NCBI GenBank assembly: GCA_001566295.1
Contig: KQ964249.1
Coordinates: 930,001-994,000 of the forward strand
DNA length: 64,000 nucleotides
Source: Microdochium bolleyi
Taxonomy: Eukaryota; Ascomycota; Sordariomycetes; Xylariales; Microdochiaceae
Reading direction: 5' to 3'
The notes below the pieces were generated by a model. The model was not told where the DNA came from. It saw only the letters and a list, made by a program, of their open reading frames with translations, and did not search any database. Positions 49,272-60,507 of this stretch are shown here, piece by piece; the first letter of the stretch is position 1; each line of letters begins with the position of its first letter. The translations under genes were made by a program, and so were the position numbers.

Positions 49272-50412
49272 ACGACCAGAAGCGATACGGCTGGCAGTGA
49301 TACATGTTTTTCAGCATCTGTTTGATACCATTGTATCTTTCCACGACATCATAATTGCATTGTTCGGCGTTCCGGTTTATCATTGTAGACGGGGAGGCCA
49401 TCATGAAAGGAAGTGAGACTCTCCTTTCGCGGTCACAACCCACGCATACATTCAACAAACATGCCCGGCAAAAAGCGGTGTAGTATGGAGTTCTTACCTT
49501 GACGATATACCTGGTAGCCGTGGTGTTTCTTGTACCAAAAATAAAGCATTTGTCGTTTCACTTGGATTTCTGTTTGCCTTTCCCCGTGCTTGAGCGTCGC
49601 TCGCACATGAAAGAGCACGATGCGGGCGTTCCAAGAAAGAAAGAAAAAGCCTGGAGGGGCACCCCCAGGTCAGAGGGCCAGCAGACCCTGTTGCAGGCAC
49701 ATGATGGCCCAGCGACTAGAATAGTGGCAATCCTGTTTAATGACATAATCATGAGCTTACGGTCCCTACTGAGTCGTGGCGTGACATGCAGCAGGCCGGC
49801 GTTGCTTCTCACGTGACCTGGGGCAGAATGCTTCTCACAGCGGTACAAGTGACTGCAAACGAGCACTCGCAGTCAACTGAGCAGGGAAGGCTTGCCGCAC
49901 CTAGCCCCGTGAGCCTCGGGGTGGGGAACCAAACAAAGAAAGATTGCCGGGCAACGTGTTTGCAGATTCTCACGTGACCCCCGACAGCAGCAGCCAGTGT
50001 ACATGCAGAGGCGCGGTCACGGGACGAAACGCAAAAGTGCTGGATGGGCAAATGGTGGTATTGCTTGCGTCTTCTGCTTGGCGTGTCCGTCTGTCAAACT
50101 CTTTGGTGGACACTTCCGCAAGTCTCTGTAGCTCTGTCGAATACATTGCATGGACGGAATAGTGCCCTTCGCAGAGCGAGACGATCCCTGCCTGTAATTG
50201 TCCCCCTTTCTGATATGTACAAGAGTGTATGGATATATATGATGCTTGTGTGTGGTCGAAAAATAAGAAATGACTTCCGAACGCCATGCCATGCTGATTC
50301 GTCCCCTGACGCCTGGCGGAAAACACAAGTCCCGCTGACAAGACCATAATAGTAACTCTGAGTTGATATGTCCAGGTGGCGGTGATCCTATTCAGAATGC
50401 AAGCCATGTTTT
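49272..50412. other. Spacer between the converging CHD1 and sirtuin genes
   Basis: 1.14 kb between stop codons, expected to hold 3' UTRs. Only short overlapping frames without similarity are present. Confidence 0.65.
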
Positions 50413-52391
50413 TCAAGTCCTCACTTCTCTATCAATCAAATTCTCCATGCCATTAGGGACTGATGGCGGGGAGATAGTGTCCCTGACCACATCGCGTCCC
50501 TTCTGTGGCGGAGTTGTAGGGAAGTCGAAAGTCGTCGGTTCGTTTGTGCGAGCAGTCGGCACGGGGAATGAAGGTCTTCGCAACTGGAAGTTCGATCGCA
50601 TCTCTGACCACGTGACTGAAGTTGTGGTGCTTGGTAGGTCGTCCTGGCTACCCTTCTCGAGCGATTTCGCTGCAACGGCGGCGGATGGCTTCGTAGCTTT
50701 GAACGCATTCGTGACAGTAACCCGTGGCTTCGTGTCCGCCTTCTTGGTAGCTGGCTTCGCCCTCTTCCGTTTGAGCTCCCCCATTCCTGGAGCAGCTGTC
50801 TTGGATTTAGAAGTCTGGTTGCCAAAGAGCAGCTGGGCCTGTTTAGACTTCGTTGGTGCAGCGGTGACTCTGGACTTGGCAGTTGGAAGGGCTGTGCGAG
50901 GCTGGACCTTGGGACTAGCAGTTGGCGTGGGTATACCCTTAACCACCTTGACAGACTTGCGCACAGCCTGAGACTCAACTGGCCGAGGAGACTCTGCCTT
51001 GACGCTAGCGCTTTCCTCGGGTGTGCTCCGTCGGATTTCAACGTTGAACAACTTAGCGGTGCGAAGATTATTCTGCATGGTCTCGTCGTCAACCACGGTC
51101 AGCTTCTCCTCCACCGTCTCGTCCCAGCGTGGTAGTGCTACGAGCGAGGCGAGATCGTCACTTTTCCCCTTGACGACTATATCCCAACAGCCCTTGAGCT
51201 CGCTACTGCTTGGCTCAGAGTCAAGGTTGACCCAGACTGTGATTCCATCCTTGCGCTTCCTGGTCACTCCGCACATGTCCTTGACCATGTTCTTCACGCC
51301 GGGGATCTTGAGACTCGTGCCAACGACAATGACCGCATCAGGGCGAGCTCGAAGATCGGCGCGGACGACGTTCGCAATGGCCTGGTCGTCAGGGTTATGT
51401 TCATTGTATAGGACGAAACGCGGCCTCAGCTTGCCAACGCCGTGACTGCGCTTGCCCGCGTGCGAGGTGCGAACCAGGTCAAGAGCCTCACACTCGTCGC
51501 ACAGAGGGGCCTCCGGACCATGGAAGATTGAGGCGTCGAATGTTGATACCTTGCTACACTTTGAGCAAACCATTTTGCTGAGACCTCCGTGAAGCTGCAC
51601 CGTCTTCTTCCATGGCCCTTTTTCGTTTAGCGGGACCGTCGTGTCCAGCGGTGGTAGTTGTGAATCGAGGCAGTCAATGTTCTGTGTGTACAGGCGCAGG
51701 AGGCGTCCCTCGTGCGCGAGGGAGGCAAGAAGGTCGTGGAATTGTGTGGGCTTGGCCTTTGCCGAAAGAGCGGCGAGCTCACGAACCATGGTGTGGAAGT
51801 GCGTGGTGCTTTCATCGTTTCTGTAGACAGACGCGTCGAACAGCTGCGCGCCCGACGCCTTGAGCTTGTGTTGGTTCTTGAGACTGGCGAAGAGTCCATG
51901 GGAGGAGCGGAAGTCGGGGACTGCGCAAGTGGTTAGCGTGGACCGCTGAGATTGGACATGATGCAAGGAGACCTACTGCCTGCAGACACGGAGATACCGG
52001 CGCCAGCAATGACGACAATCTTCTTCTTCTGTCTTAACGCGTCCAGCAATTCCGACATTGTGGATGAGGAGAGGTCTTCGTCGCGGTTGGCATCGCGTTC
52101 GGCCGACTTCGCGAGGTTGATGTACCGGGTAGTTCGGTCGCGCTTTGTGTTGAGCTTTCGCCGCTTAGCAGGGCGAGCGCCATCAGGGTTGACCATGATG
52201 GAGTGATCCTCTATGTCCGAAGACTTGGAGGGAGATGTGGTTCCTGAATCGAGGGCAGACGACGGCGGCGTGAGCATGCTGCGCCCTGCAAGCGGCGATA
52301 ATGGCGTTGGCGAGCGCGAGAGTTCTGATAATGGTGACGAGGGCTCTGAGGAGAGGGCGGACAGCGGCGACGTGCTGTCTTGGAGATCCAT
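50413..52391 (-). CDS. NAD-dependent histone deacetylase, Hst3/Hst4-type sirtuin
   Basis: Nuclear class I sirtuin. By family (yeast Hst3/Hst4) it removes acetyl from histone H3 K56 and protects genome stability. Exons 52391-51977 and 51920-50413 give 640 residues. The intron (GTAGGT donor, GCGCAG acceptor) falls inside the NAD motif, which splices to GAGISVSAGIPDFRSSHGLF (from residue 130). Further motifs: TQNIDCLD (217-224), catalytic His in QLHGG (H249), zinc ligands C257, C260, C279 and C282, FVLYNEHNPDD and VVGTSLKIPGVKNMVKD. The N-terminal 100 residues are Ser/Pro-rich with a basic KRRKLNTKRDR patch that could be a nuclear signal. The C-terminal 270 residues are K/S/T/P-rich and probably disordered. 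The start at 52391 (MDLQDSTSP) is preferred; the frame stays open upstream to 52796 but looks like leader. Confidence 0.95.
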
Positions 52392-54061
52392 GGCGACAGA
52401 GGTTGCCAGGAACTGGCAATCACGTCGTTGGGAGGGAGGCGCGACCCGCGTAGTGAGGCAGTGGGGATGGCGCTGTTTCGCGGCGCGTCTCGGAGAGAGG
52501 AGGAAGGCTACGGCGAAGACGTCGAGAGCGAACGGAACATTGCTGGGCACAAGGTGGACGCGGACGCGGAGCAATGGGCGAAAAGAGCCGCCACTTGCGG
52601 TTTGAGTGGCGGTTGTTGCTTGTGCGCAGTGGGCGCCAGGGGTGACACAGTCGTGACCAGTCGGGCTGGCGTGGTCAGAGTCTTGCTGATGCGGCTCTGA
52701 GCTGGCAGAGGGAGGGAAATGGCAAATCAGAGAGGTTGGCTTTGTGCTGGCGAAGACAGGGAGGACGAGGAAGATGTAGTTGTCGGAGGTGGACACGGGT
52801 GGGACCTGGACCTTGCAGACAAAGACGATAAAACTCTGGGAAAGGACACCACCAGACGCGAACTTGGAACCGTCGGCTGAGGTGGCGCGGTCGCAAAGGC
52901 TGAGGTCGGGGCGAGCGAGTATAGCGCGACGCCGGAATGACGAGGCGATTAGCAGGACCGCTCTAGGTCCGAGGTCACGGAGGTTGAAGACGCAACAGGA
53001 TGTTTACGGATGCAAGTGATACGTTGGCAGAGTCAACAACGACGACGACGACGTCAATCCAAAGCACAGCACGGGCGGAAATAACAGAGTGGAGGCGCAA
53101 AGATGGACAGCGGTGGGGAAGAGGAGTCGTGAGATGCCCGTCATGGCCAGCGGCCGGATCAGCAGGGGCGCAGGGGCCGACGGGCCAAACAATCACGGCC
53201 ACAGATGACATTGGGACGGCGAGAGCTTGTTGCATCCTGTCAAATCTGCGCGGAGCAGCGACCAACCAGATGCTGGTGGCGCGAGAGCCCGATGGCTCGA
53301 ACGAGGAGTTTGCTGCCTGGTTGGGGGCCCGGTTCTGGGCTCTGAGGACTCGAGAGGATGGCCAAACTCGATGAACCATGGAAGTGCCGGCCGGAAAGAG
53401 AATCGGAAGCGGTGCGGGATAAGTTAAGGCTTGCTTGCCATGGGGCCTGGGGAAAGAGTGGATTGCCATGCGGCTTTGTTGCTCGGCGGTTGCCAGCGAT
53501 CGGAGCGCTTCGGCCCCTGTGGCAGGGGTTGGAAGATGGCAGCCGCGCAGCTGCAGGTTGCGCTGTCCTGGATCCCTGCGCCACAGCCCCCCGAGGTCGA
53601 GTCTGGGTCGCAGTCACCAGCCACACGTGCACCCCTCGACCAACCCTCCGTCCAAGCAGCACTCGTCCTCATCGATGCGAGAGTGCGCCACAGTGCGTCT
53701 TGCCAAGTTGAATGCGACAGCATCGAGAAGGGCAAAGTGGTACAACCACAACTCAGGGGCCGAATGTTTGCATACCTTATCTCATGCCTCGGAGCTCGTG
53801 ATCAGATCCGGTTGCCGACTTGTTCAAGTGCTCGTAGCTGTCGTCGACCTTGACTCACCCACGCTGCCACCACCACGACTTGGTCGCATCGCGTTCCGCT
53901 ACAGCAACGCACGGCTCCGAGTCCTCGTTGAACCCCATCGTCATTAGCAGTTGCGGCAAAGCCGGCTTTCTCCAAGTACCCATTGCGCCCTGTGCCCCGC
54001 AGGCCAGGCCGGGCCTGTCCAAGGCACAGGCAAGCAGTGCCGGCCCTAAGTGCTGGTCTCG
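52392..54061. promoter_or_regulatory. Divergent upstream region, sirtuin / MED16
   Basis: 1.67 kb between head-to-head starts. Frames on both strands are open for up to about 170 codons but overlap each other, lack similarity and are GC-driven. One of them is the upstream continuation of the sirtuin frame (to 52796). No gene is supported. Confidence 0.55.
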
Positions 54062-57000
54062 ATGACGGCCAACGAGATGCCGCTCATCCTGGACAACGCC
54101 ATGGACGAGGCGGCCATGCAGGTCGACCTTGACGACGTCGATGACCTCTTTGGAGACGGCGTGCCCCTTGCCCTGCCCCCTCACCCACCCAGCAAGCGTC
54201 TGCTCCAGAGACTCGACGAGCTGCGGAGGAGTGGCTGCTGCCAGTAAGTCGACATGGAGGAGGCAGAGAACCTTCCAGACCACCTGCCACCATACCGCAA
54301 CCGACTGCTGACACTGCCAACAACCTAAAAGGGGTGTTGCTTGGTCAAAGACGGGCACAATAGCATCCATCGCTCAGGGAGGGCAGAGTCTCGAGCTCAG
54401 ATACATCTCCGCCGACCCCAAAACGGCACAGTGGACGCTCAGCGATTCCACGCACTTCACCCCGAGCACAAGCTTTCCTGGCGGGCCCATTGTCCATCTG
54501 ACCTGGAGTCCCACGAACAACTCGTCAGAGCTAGCCGTCATTGATTCTGTTGGGCGAACCTCCATCTTCAACTTTGGCACAAACCTCAACAGGCCTGTAC
54601 GGGTCAGAGGTTGGGACACTGACCCCGTCGATGACTTACATGCAGTGGTCGGTACATATTGGCTCAATCTCTTGCCAACCCACCAGTCCAAGGTGCATCC
54701 TCTGTACAGTCCGGCCGTCAAGGTGGGCGACCGGTACAACTATGAGCCGTCCTTCGTACCCATTAGCGGTCCGTTCCATCCAAATCCGGCGCGGTCAGCA
54801 CTGATCACCGTGACCACACGGGGGCTGCTCAAGATGTTCTGGTACCAGGCCAATGGCAAGCTGGAGGAGACTAAGATCGATCTTGAGAGCGTGACCTCCG
54901 CCGACGACCTCATCACTCATGCGTCCATCTGTTCAGATCTTAAGAGTGAGTCCATGACCGTGTCGAGAAGTGAACAGCAGTTGATGCTAACTCTTCCGGC
55001 CAGGGGTGGTACTCTTCGTATCATTGATGACCCAGTCCAGACAGTTGCGAGTCGTTCAAGTCAGCATCCTTTGGGACGGCACAAAGTCAGAAAACCAGCA
55101 GGCGAACTTACCACCCACCCGGCCACTAAAGCCTGTGCTGGTCGTGAAACATCTCGCCGTCTCGACCTGGCTGACAGGGGAGCACGACTCCCACCTTGAT
55201 GCCGCAATGCCGAAAGTGTCCCTCATCGAGTTCTTGCCAACGTCGCCAAATCAGGCGACTAAGAAGATGGCGTCGCCAGTCATCATTGCGGTCCGGTCCT
55301 TCGTGCCGACACTCAGCTCGCCGTACAATCAAGAGATGCACAGTTCAATAGATGTATGGGAGCTACAGGCAGATTCGCAGCAGGCTGTACATCCAGCGTT
55401 TGAGAAGCTCGGAACACGAAAAAGTAGCGTGGGACAGCCGCCTCTGGTTAGTGACGATAGCTCTCACCTGGAGTTGCAACGACGTCTGACTCAAAACACT
55501 CTCATAGGACCTGATGTGCTTGAGAAAGCTGGATCCGATCATCGTGGACAAGGTCGTCATCAGCATTACGCAGGTCTCGTTCGGCAAAGCCATCTGCTTC
55601 ACCTACAGCGATGGCTCTGTTGAGTATCGAGACCGGTTCAGCTTGCAACCAATGTACAACGAAGTCAACCTCGATCGCATCACATCACTGCTTGAGGTTG
55701 GATTCACACAAGAAGGGGAGGCAGGATGTGAGTGGGATAGTCTGATAAGCGAAGTAGCGCCCCGGAAATACTGACAATTGTCCAGGTTTGCAAAGCGCAT
55801 TGTCGCCAACGGGCTTGTCCTTTATACAAATGAACGAAGCCGGCAAGCTATCCTGGCACAACTTGCGATATGGTCAAGACGTCACGGTTCCGCTGACCGG
55901 AGGTATGCTCTCACCATTTGCCCTCGCTCAATGCAGTCGATTCTGACCACCATCCGTCAATAGGCCAGCTTTCATCGGTCATCGCCGCATTGACAATGGT
56001 AACTGCGCAGTCCTCGTTTGCCCATATCAACATTGACGACATTCTTGCCATCGCAAGGACTTTCAAGGAGCAACCAGGTAAATTGGGTTTATTATCTAGC
56101 CCACTAAATCTGAATCTAATTTTGCCGCAGGTTTCGCTGCCCAGTGGATGACCGAAATGGTCAAACTGCTCAAGATTGTTGTCGACTATGCTGAGGAAGT
56201 GCCGCATGACCATTTGTTTAGGAACAATCAACTGCAGCTACTATTCAGCATTCTCAACCATATCGGGTGGAATGGAACGTCGCAGACGCGGGACTTCCGG
56301 AGCAAGCTCTCGACTGTCGCCCTGAACCTCCGCAATATCGTGATTCTCATCACTATAGCCAACAACAACACGCACTCGCGGCAAGGGCCGACGCCAATGG
56401 ACGATCCCGGTACGTGAGCAGGCCATGAATATACGTATAGTTTCCATGCTGACGAGAAACGAACAGAGGTTGTCAGCGCATTGGCGGGATGTTGCAAGTG
56501 GTCTACTGACCTGTTATCCTGGCTGTGCGACTCATTGTTCTGTCTCCTGGACGATACCGATTTCATGGGCATCCTACAGAAGAGCCCGCCCCAGTTCTCC
56601 GAGTTAACGGCTTACTTGCACAAGAAAAATGACGTGGCGTTGCACATGATCATGTGCTCCTCGATCCGCGGCCTGCTCAACGCAGTCTGTCGCAGAATCA
56701 ACCTTCTCGACAACCTCTCTGTCCTCGCACTCAAATACTACGAGAGTCGAGTCGGCAAGGACGAGCCTGCAGCCACACCAGGTGCACCGACAGGCGCCAA
56801 AGGCGGCTCGTATGGCTCTCCTCTGCACCTGGCCTACCAACGAATACAGAGGCATACATCATCCGCCATGATCAAAATCAGCGACTTCGACGCTCTCCTC
56901 ACGGCCTTCGGCACGTCCATCCGGGCCATATACAAGGTTTCCGTTGAGCAGCTTAACAAGCAGCAGCAGCAGAACAACGGCGCCAACGGAAACAACAACA

Positions 57001-57500
57001 AGGATGACCCGGGCCCCCGTGCCCGCGCGCACTGCGAGCTAGCACTGCTTCTTGGTGGCGCCCCACCGCCGTCCTTCCAGCAACCCCTCGCCAAGCTATT
57101 CATGCAGGACCTCCCAAAACTGCGCGACCAGACGGATCCGGCGAACCTCTTCTTCGCGGACTACAGCCTGCTCGAGATCGACGACGAAGACCCTCGAGCA
57201 CTCGAGCGCCGGCGGGCGCAGGGCGTGCACGTGGACATGTTCAAGCGCATCGAGATTGTGAAAGGTGAAAGTGGTGGCACCGACAACAACAGTAAGAATG
57301 GCAACGATGGTGCAGGAGGCGAGGGTGGCCAGCCAACGCAGTGGCGGATGTGCGTGCGGTGCGCGAGCGTCATGGAGGACTTTGGGCTCACGCACAACAG
57401 GCAGAACCTGGCGTTTGTGCTGAGCCAGCAGAGGAACTGCTCGTGCGGGGGTCGGATGGTACTGCTGCCGCTCAATGATAAGGGACGGGGCGGCCAGTGA
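54062..57500 (+). CDS. MED16: Mediator complex subunit 16 (Med16/Sin4)
   Basis: Tail-module subunit of Mediator, which carries activator and repressor signals to RNA polymerase II. Eight exons (54062-54243, 54332-54945, 55004-55446, 55508-55727, 55786-55902, 55964-56077, 56131-56409, 56467-57500) give 1000 residues; every junction keeps frame. The N-terminus has an acidic VDLDDVDDLFGDG followed by PPSKRLLQRLDELRRSGCCQ and GVAWSKTGTIASIAQGG. WD-like beta-propeller segments follow, such as ICFTYSDGSVEYRDRFS, VGFTQEGEAGCLQSALSP and GLSFIQMNEAGKLSWHNLRY. The helical C-terminal half carries a QQQQNNGANGNNN insertion and ends with paired cysteines (CVRC and CSCGG). Start choice: 54062 (MTANEMPLILDNAM) over nearby ATGs. 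It is divergent from the sirtuin gene. Confidence 0.93.
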
Positions 57501-58146
57501 CAGAGAACGATGAGTGGTCCCAGTTCGATTGGGTAGAGCAATTCCGCAATCACGGTGGCGGACCGCTGGGGCATGGAGTAGTCCGCGGCCAGCGGGGAAC
57601 GTCATGGTGGCTCGTTCAGGATGAGCACATGCGTGCAATAGGGTGCTAAGCTTGATGTAGCGGACTCATGCATGGAGTCTTTGCGGTAGTCAGGGAGTGG
57701 AAAAATAATGACCAGTGATACTAGGTTGGGGAGATGCCTGTAAGAACCCGTCGTGCTGCTATCGCCCCCGAACTATTTACCCCCGAAGCCGGCCGGCCGG
57801 TTGACCGGGGGTCCCCGCACCGATGCGGAGGCGGAGTGGCTTGGTGGGGTTGCTCCGGTGTTCGGCTCGACTCGGGCTCCAATTGACGCGCGCTTCTCAC
57901 GGAGAATCTCATGTGCTTGACCTCTTCCGAGGTCTTCACACACAAAGACACACGCAATCGGGCTGCTCAGTTCTTCAATTGCGCGGGAGAGGTTGAAAGC
58001 TGCTTTGGTCGGTCGACAAGTCTCGCCCAGCCGGGTATTTGCACACGGCGCCGCGATTTATCGGCAGCCAACGACTACGAGTACGCGCACACACACACAC
58101 ACACACACAAATATATACACGCGAGGAACATCGAGGGCCAGGCGCC
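57501..58146. other. Spacer between MED16 and the dehydrogenase gene
   Basis: 646 bp between genes on the same strand. It should hold the MED16 3' UTR and the dehydrogenase promoter and leader. A CA repeat sits just before the dehydrogenase start (listed separately). Confidence 0.65.
58088..58109. repeat. (CA)11 microsatellite in the leader of the dehydrogenase gene
   Basis: Twenty-two nt of perfect CA repeat end 37 bp before the ATG at 58147, followed by AATATATACAC. It is probably part of the 5' UTR or core promoter. Confidence 0.95.
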
Positions 58147-59298
58147 ATGTCATCCCCCGCCCCCTCGAAGCCGACGGTGCTACTGATAGGCGACATGCGG
58201 CAGGCCAGTGCGCACTGGGAGGCCCTGGCCGCCAAGTACACGCTGCTGACGTACCACACGCCGACCAACACGCGGGCCGAGTTCCTCGCGCGACTCCGCT
58301 CGGACGCGGCCTGGCAGTCCGTCGTGGGCTGCTACCGCTCGAACCACAGCACGGCCGTCACGGGGCCCTTTGACGCGGAGCTCGTCGCCGCCCTGCCCCC
58401 TTCGTGGCGGTACGTCGCGCACCTGGGCGCGGGCTACGACAATATCGACGTCGCGGCGTGCACGGCGCGGCGGCTCGCCGTGAGCAACACACCCGGCGCC
58501 GTGGACGACGCGACGGCCGACACGGGGATGTTCCTGATGCTCGGGGCCCTACGCGCCGCGGGGCCCGCGATCGCGGCGGTGAAAGCCGGGGTGTGGAGGG
58601 GCGGGGACACCACGCGGGCCGGCGCGCCGCACATGCCCGCGCCGCATCTGAGCCGCGTGGCCAAAGGGCACGATCCGAAGGGCAAGACGCTCGGGATCCT
58701 GGGGATGGGCGGGATTGGGCGGGCGATGGCGCGGCGCGCGGTGGCGTTCGGGATGGAGGTGGTGTATCACAACCGGAACAGGGTCGGGGAGAGGCTGGAG
58801 TTCCTGGGGACGAGTCCTGCTGCTGGTGATGGGGATGGGGATGGGAATGGGAGCGGGAAGGAGCACAGGGCGCGGTATGTCACCTTCGACGAGCTGCTGG
58901 CGACATCGGACGTGCTGTCGCTGAACCTCGCGCTCAACGAGTCCACGCGACACATCATCTCGGCGGCGCAGCTGGCGAGGCTGAAGCCGGGCGCCGTGAT
59001 TGTCAACACGGCGCGGGGCGGGCTGATCGACGAGGCGCGCCTCGTCGAGGCGCTCGAGTCGGGCCAGGTGTCGGCCGTGGGGCTGGACGTGTTCGAGAAC
59101 GAGCCGCACGTGCACCCGGGCCTGCTCGCCAACGACCGGGCGTTCCTGCTGCCGCACATTGGGACGTCGACGTGGGAGACGGAGAAGGAGATGGAGATCC
59201 TGACGCTGAGAAACCTGGAGAGCGCGGTGGACACCGGGAGGCTGCTGACGCTGGTCGGTGAGCAGAAGGGGCTGGCGTGGGCGGAGGGCAAGGCGTGA
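58147..59298 (+). CDS. D-isomer-specific 2-hydroxyacid dehydrogenase (glyoxylate/hydroxypyruvate reductase-like)
   Basis: NAD(P)H-dependent interconversion of 2-keto and D-2-hydroxy acids; fungal relatives include yeast Gor1. A single exon encodes 383 residues. The N-terminal catalytic part ends at LGAGYDNIDVAAC (about 93-105), where the Rossmann domain begins after NTPGAVDDATADTG. The dinucleotide motif is LGILGMGGIGRAMARRAVAF (glycines 186-191). The catalytic Arg is R290 in VNTARGGLIDE, the Glu lies in LDVFENEP (319) and the His is H337 in PHIGTSTWETE. A small Gly/Asp-rich insertion (about 227-237) lies between two secondary elements. The frame is open further upstream through the CA repeat, but ATG 58147 gives the family N-terminus (TVLLIGDMR). 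The gene is intronless and has very high G/C at third positions. Exact substrate unknown. Confidence 0.94.
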   Translation: MSSPAPSKPTVLLIGDMRQASAHWEALAAKYTLLTYHTPTNTRAEFLARLRSDAAWQSVVGCYRSNHSTAVTGPFDAELVAALPPSWRYVAHLGAGYDNIDVAACTARRLAVSNTPGAVDDATADTGMFLMLGALRAAGPAIAAVKAGVWRGGDTTRAGAPHMPAPHLSRVAKGHDPKGKTLGILGMGGIGRAMARRAVAFGMEVVYHNRNRVGERLEFLGTSPAAGDGDGDGNGSGKEHRARYVTFDELLATSDVLSLNLALNESTRHIISAAQLARLKPGAVIVNTARGGLIDEARLVEALESGQVSAVGLDVFENEPHVHPGLLANDRAFLLPHIGTSTWETEKEMEILTLRNLESAVDTGRLLTLVGEQKGLAWAEGKA

Positions 59299-60507
59299 TT
59301 GGGGGCTGCATTGTTCTGGAGAAGTGACTATGAAGGCGATTCCATCTCGGGCAGCCTCGTGGTGCGTTGAGTAGATAGAGCGGGCACAAGGTTTAGATCC
59401 TGTATCACAGCACTCCGGTGGGCGGGTCTCGTTCTTGGCCTATTGCGCAGTACACTAGTGGGGATTATCTTCTGTTTCTAGAACATGGGAGTCTTGATCC
59501 ATGGCGCAGTAGCAAGAAGCTGCTGACATTCCAGGGTCCAATGCTCTGTCGGAGGGTCTGTTTTCGGCCCAGGCACGCGTAGCCAGCATGAGCTTAATCA
59601 CGCAACCAATACCTTGGCAATGATTGCATGGAAGAGCTGGCGCCAGCAACAGGACTGCTGCCTACCGTGATATTTTTGCGCGGCGGCGGCGGCACAGCTC
59701 GACGACTACGCAAGCGTCTCCATGAGGGCGAGGGTGTCGTGGTCGTGGACCCTGGGCTTGCCAGAGCGGCGCCTCGTGTTTGTGTTGCAGCGTGCAACGG
59801 CGGCGGGGATACCCAGACGGGAACTCCGGATCTCCCCGAGCCATCCCCAGACCAGCTTAGCATCTTCACAGCTTCGCAGACAATGCCCACAGGGCTGACC
59901 AAGCACTGGGCACGCACGCGAGTCAACCGCCTCTCTGGAGGTGCCGCGTCGGACCCGACTTCGGTGACCCGGCACGGCCTACGAGGCGAGGGCTGGAGCT
60001 GTCCCCAATCACAGCCACGTCTCAGCCGACACGGCTCCGCGGGCCGCCCTTTTTCGTGGCCTGCCCGGCAGCCCTGCCAGAAGCGCCACACAGCAGCGCT
60101 ACGTCACCGGCGCATCTCCACCTCCGGGCGTCTCGACTCCAGAGCAAAGAGCGAAGTGCCGAGCACACGCAATGGCGTCGAGCGTCTCTGTCAGCACTTG
60201 CAGGCACGCTTTGCCCATCCCCGCCTAGGCACTCGAGGGCACTCGGTCGCGATGCTGATAGGGGTCTCTTGGCAGGAAGGCTTGTCTCGACGCTGGCGAC
60301 TGCTTGTGCACTGCTTGCGATGCTTGGCCTCCTTGGTATAAACCGCGGCAGGCCCGCCCCCGGGTGATGCTGTCATCGTTGATCTACAGCCCAGCCCACA
60401 CTGGAAATCTGCAATAGGGCACTCACGTCCTCGACTCGTGTTATCTCGCCACAGGACATCTTCCCAGCTACATCGGATCAACTCGACAACAACCTCGACC
60501 CTTTACA
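59299..60507. other. Intergenic region upstream of the MFS transporter gene
   Basis: 1.2 kb between genes on the same strand. A 237-codon plus-strand frame (59628-60341) is present but has overlapping opposite-strand frames, no similarity and an arbitrary start; I do not call it. A TATA-like box near the end is listed separately. Confidence 0.6.
60337..60342 (+). promoter_or_regulatory. TATA-like box of the MFS transporter gene
   Basis: TATAAA at 171 bp before the ATG at 60508, in otherwise GC-rich sequence. The spacing suits a TATA-driven promoter with a leader of about 130 nt, suggesting regulated rather than housekeeping expression. This is inference from position only. Confidence 0.4.

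Noticed and set aside
52392..52796. Longer sirtuin start
   Set aside because: The frame is open but the added residues are not sirtuin-like; the MDLQDSTSP start begins a typical Ser/Pro-rich N-terminus.
59628..60341. 237-codon plus-strand frame between dehydrogenase and transporter
   Set aside because: No similarity, opposite frames equally open; region fits promoter plus leader of the transporter.
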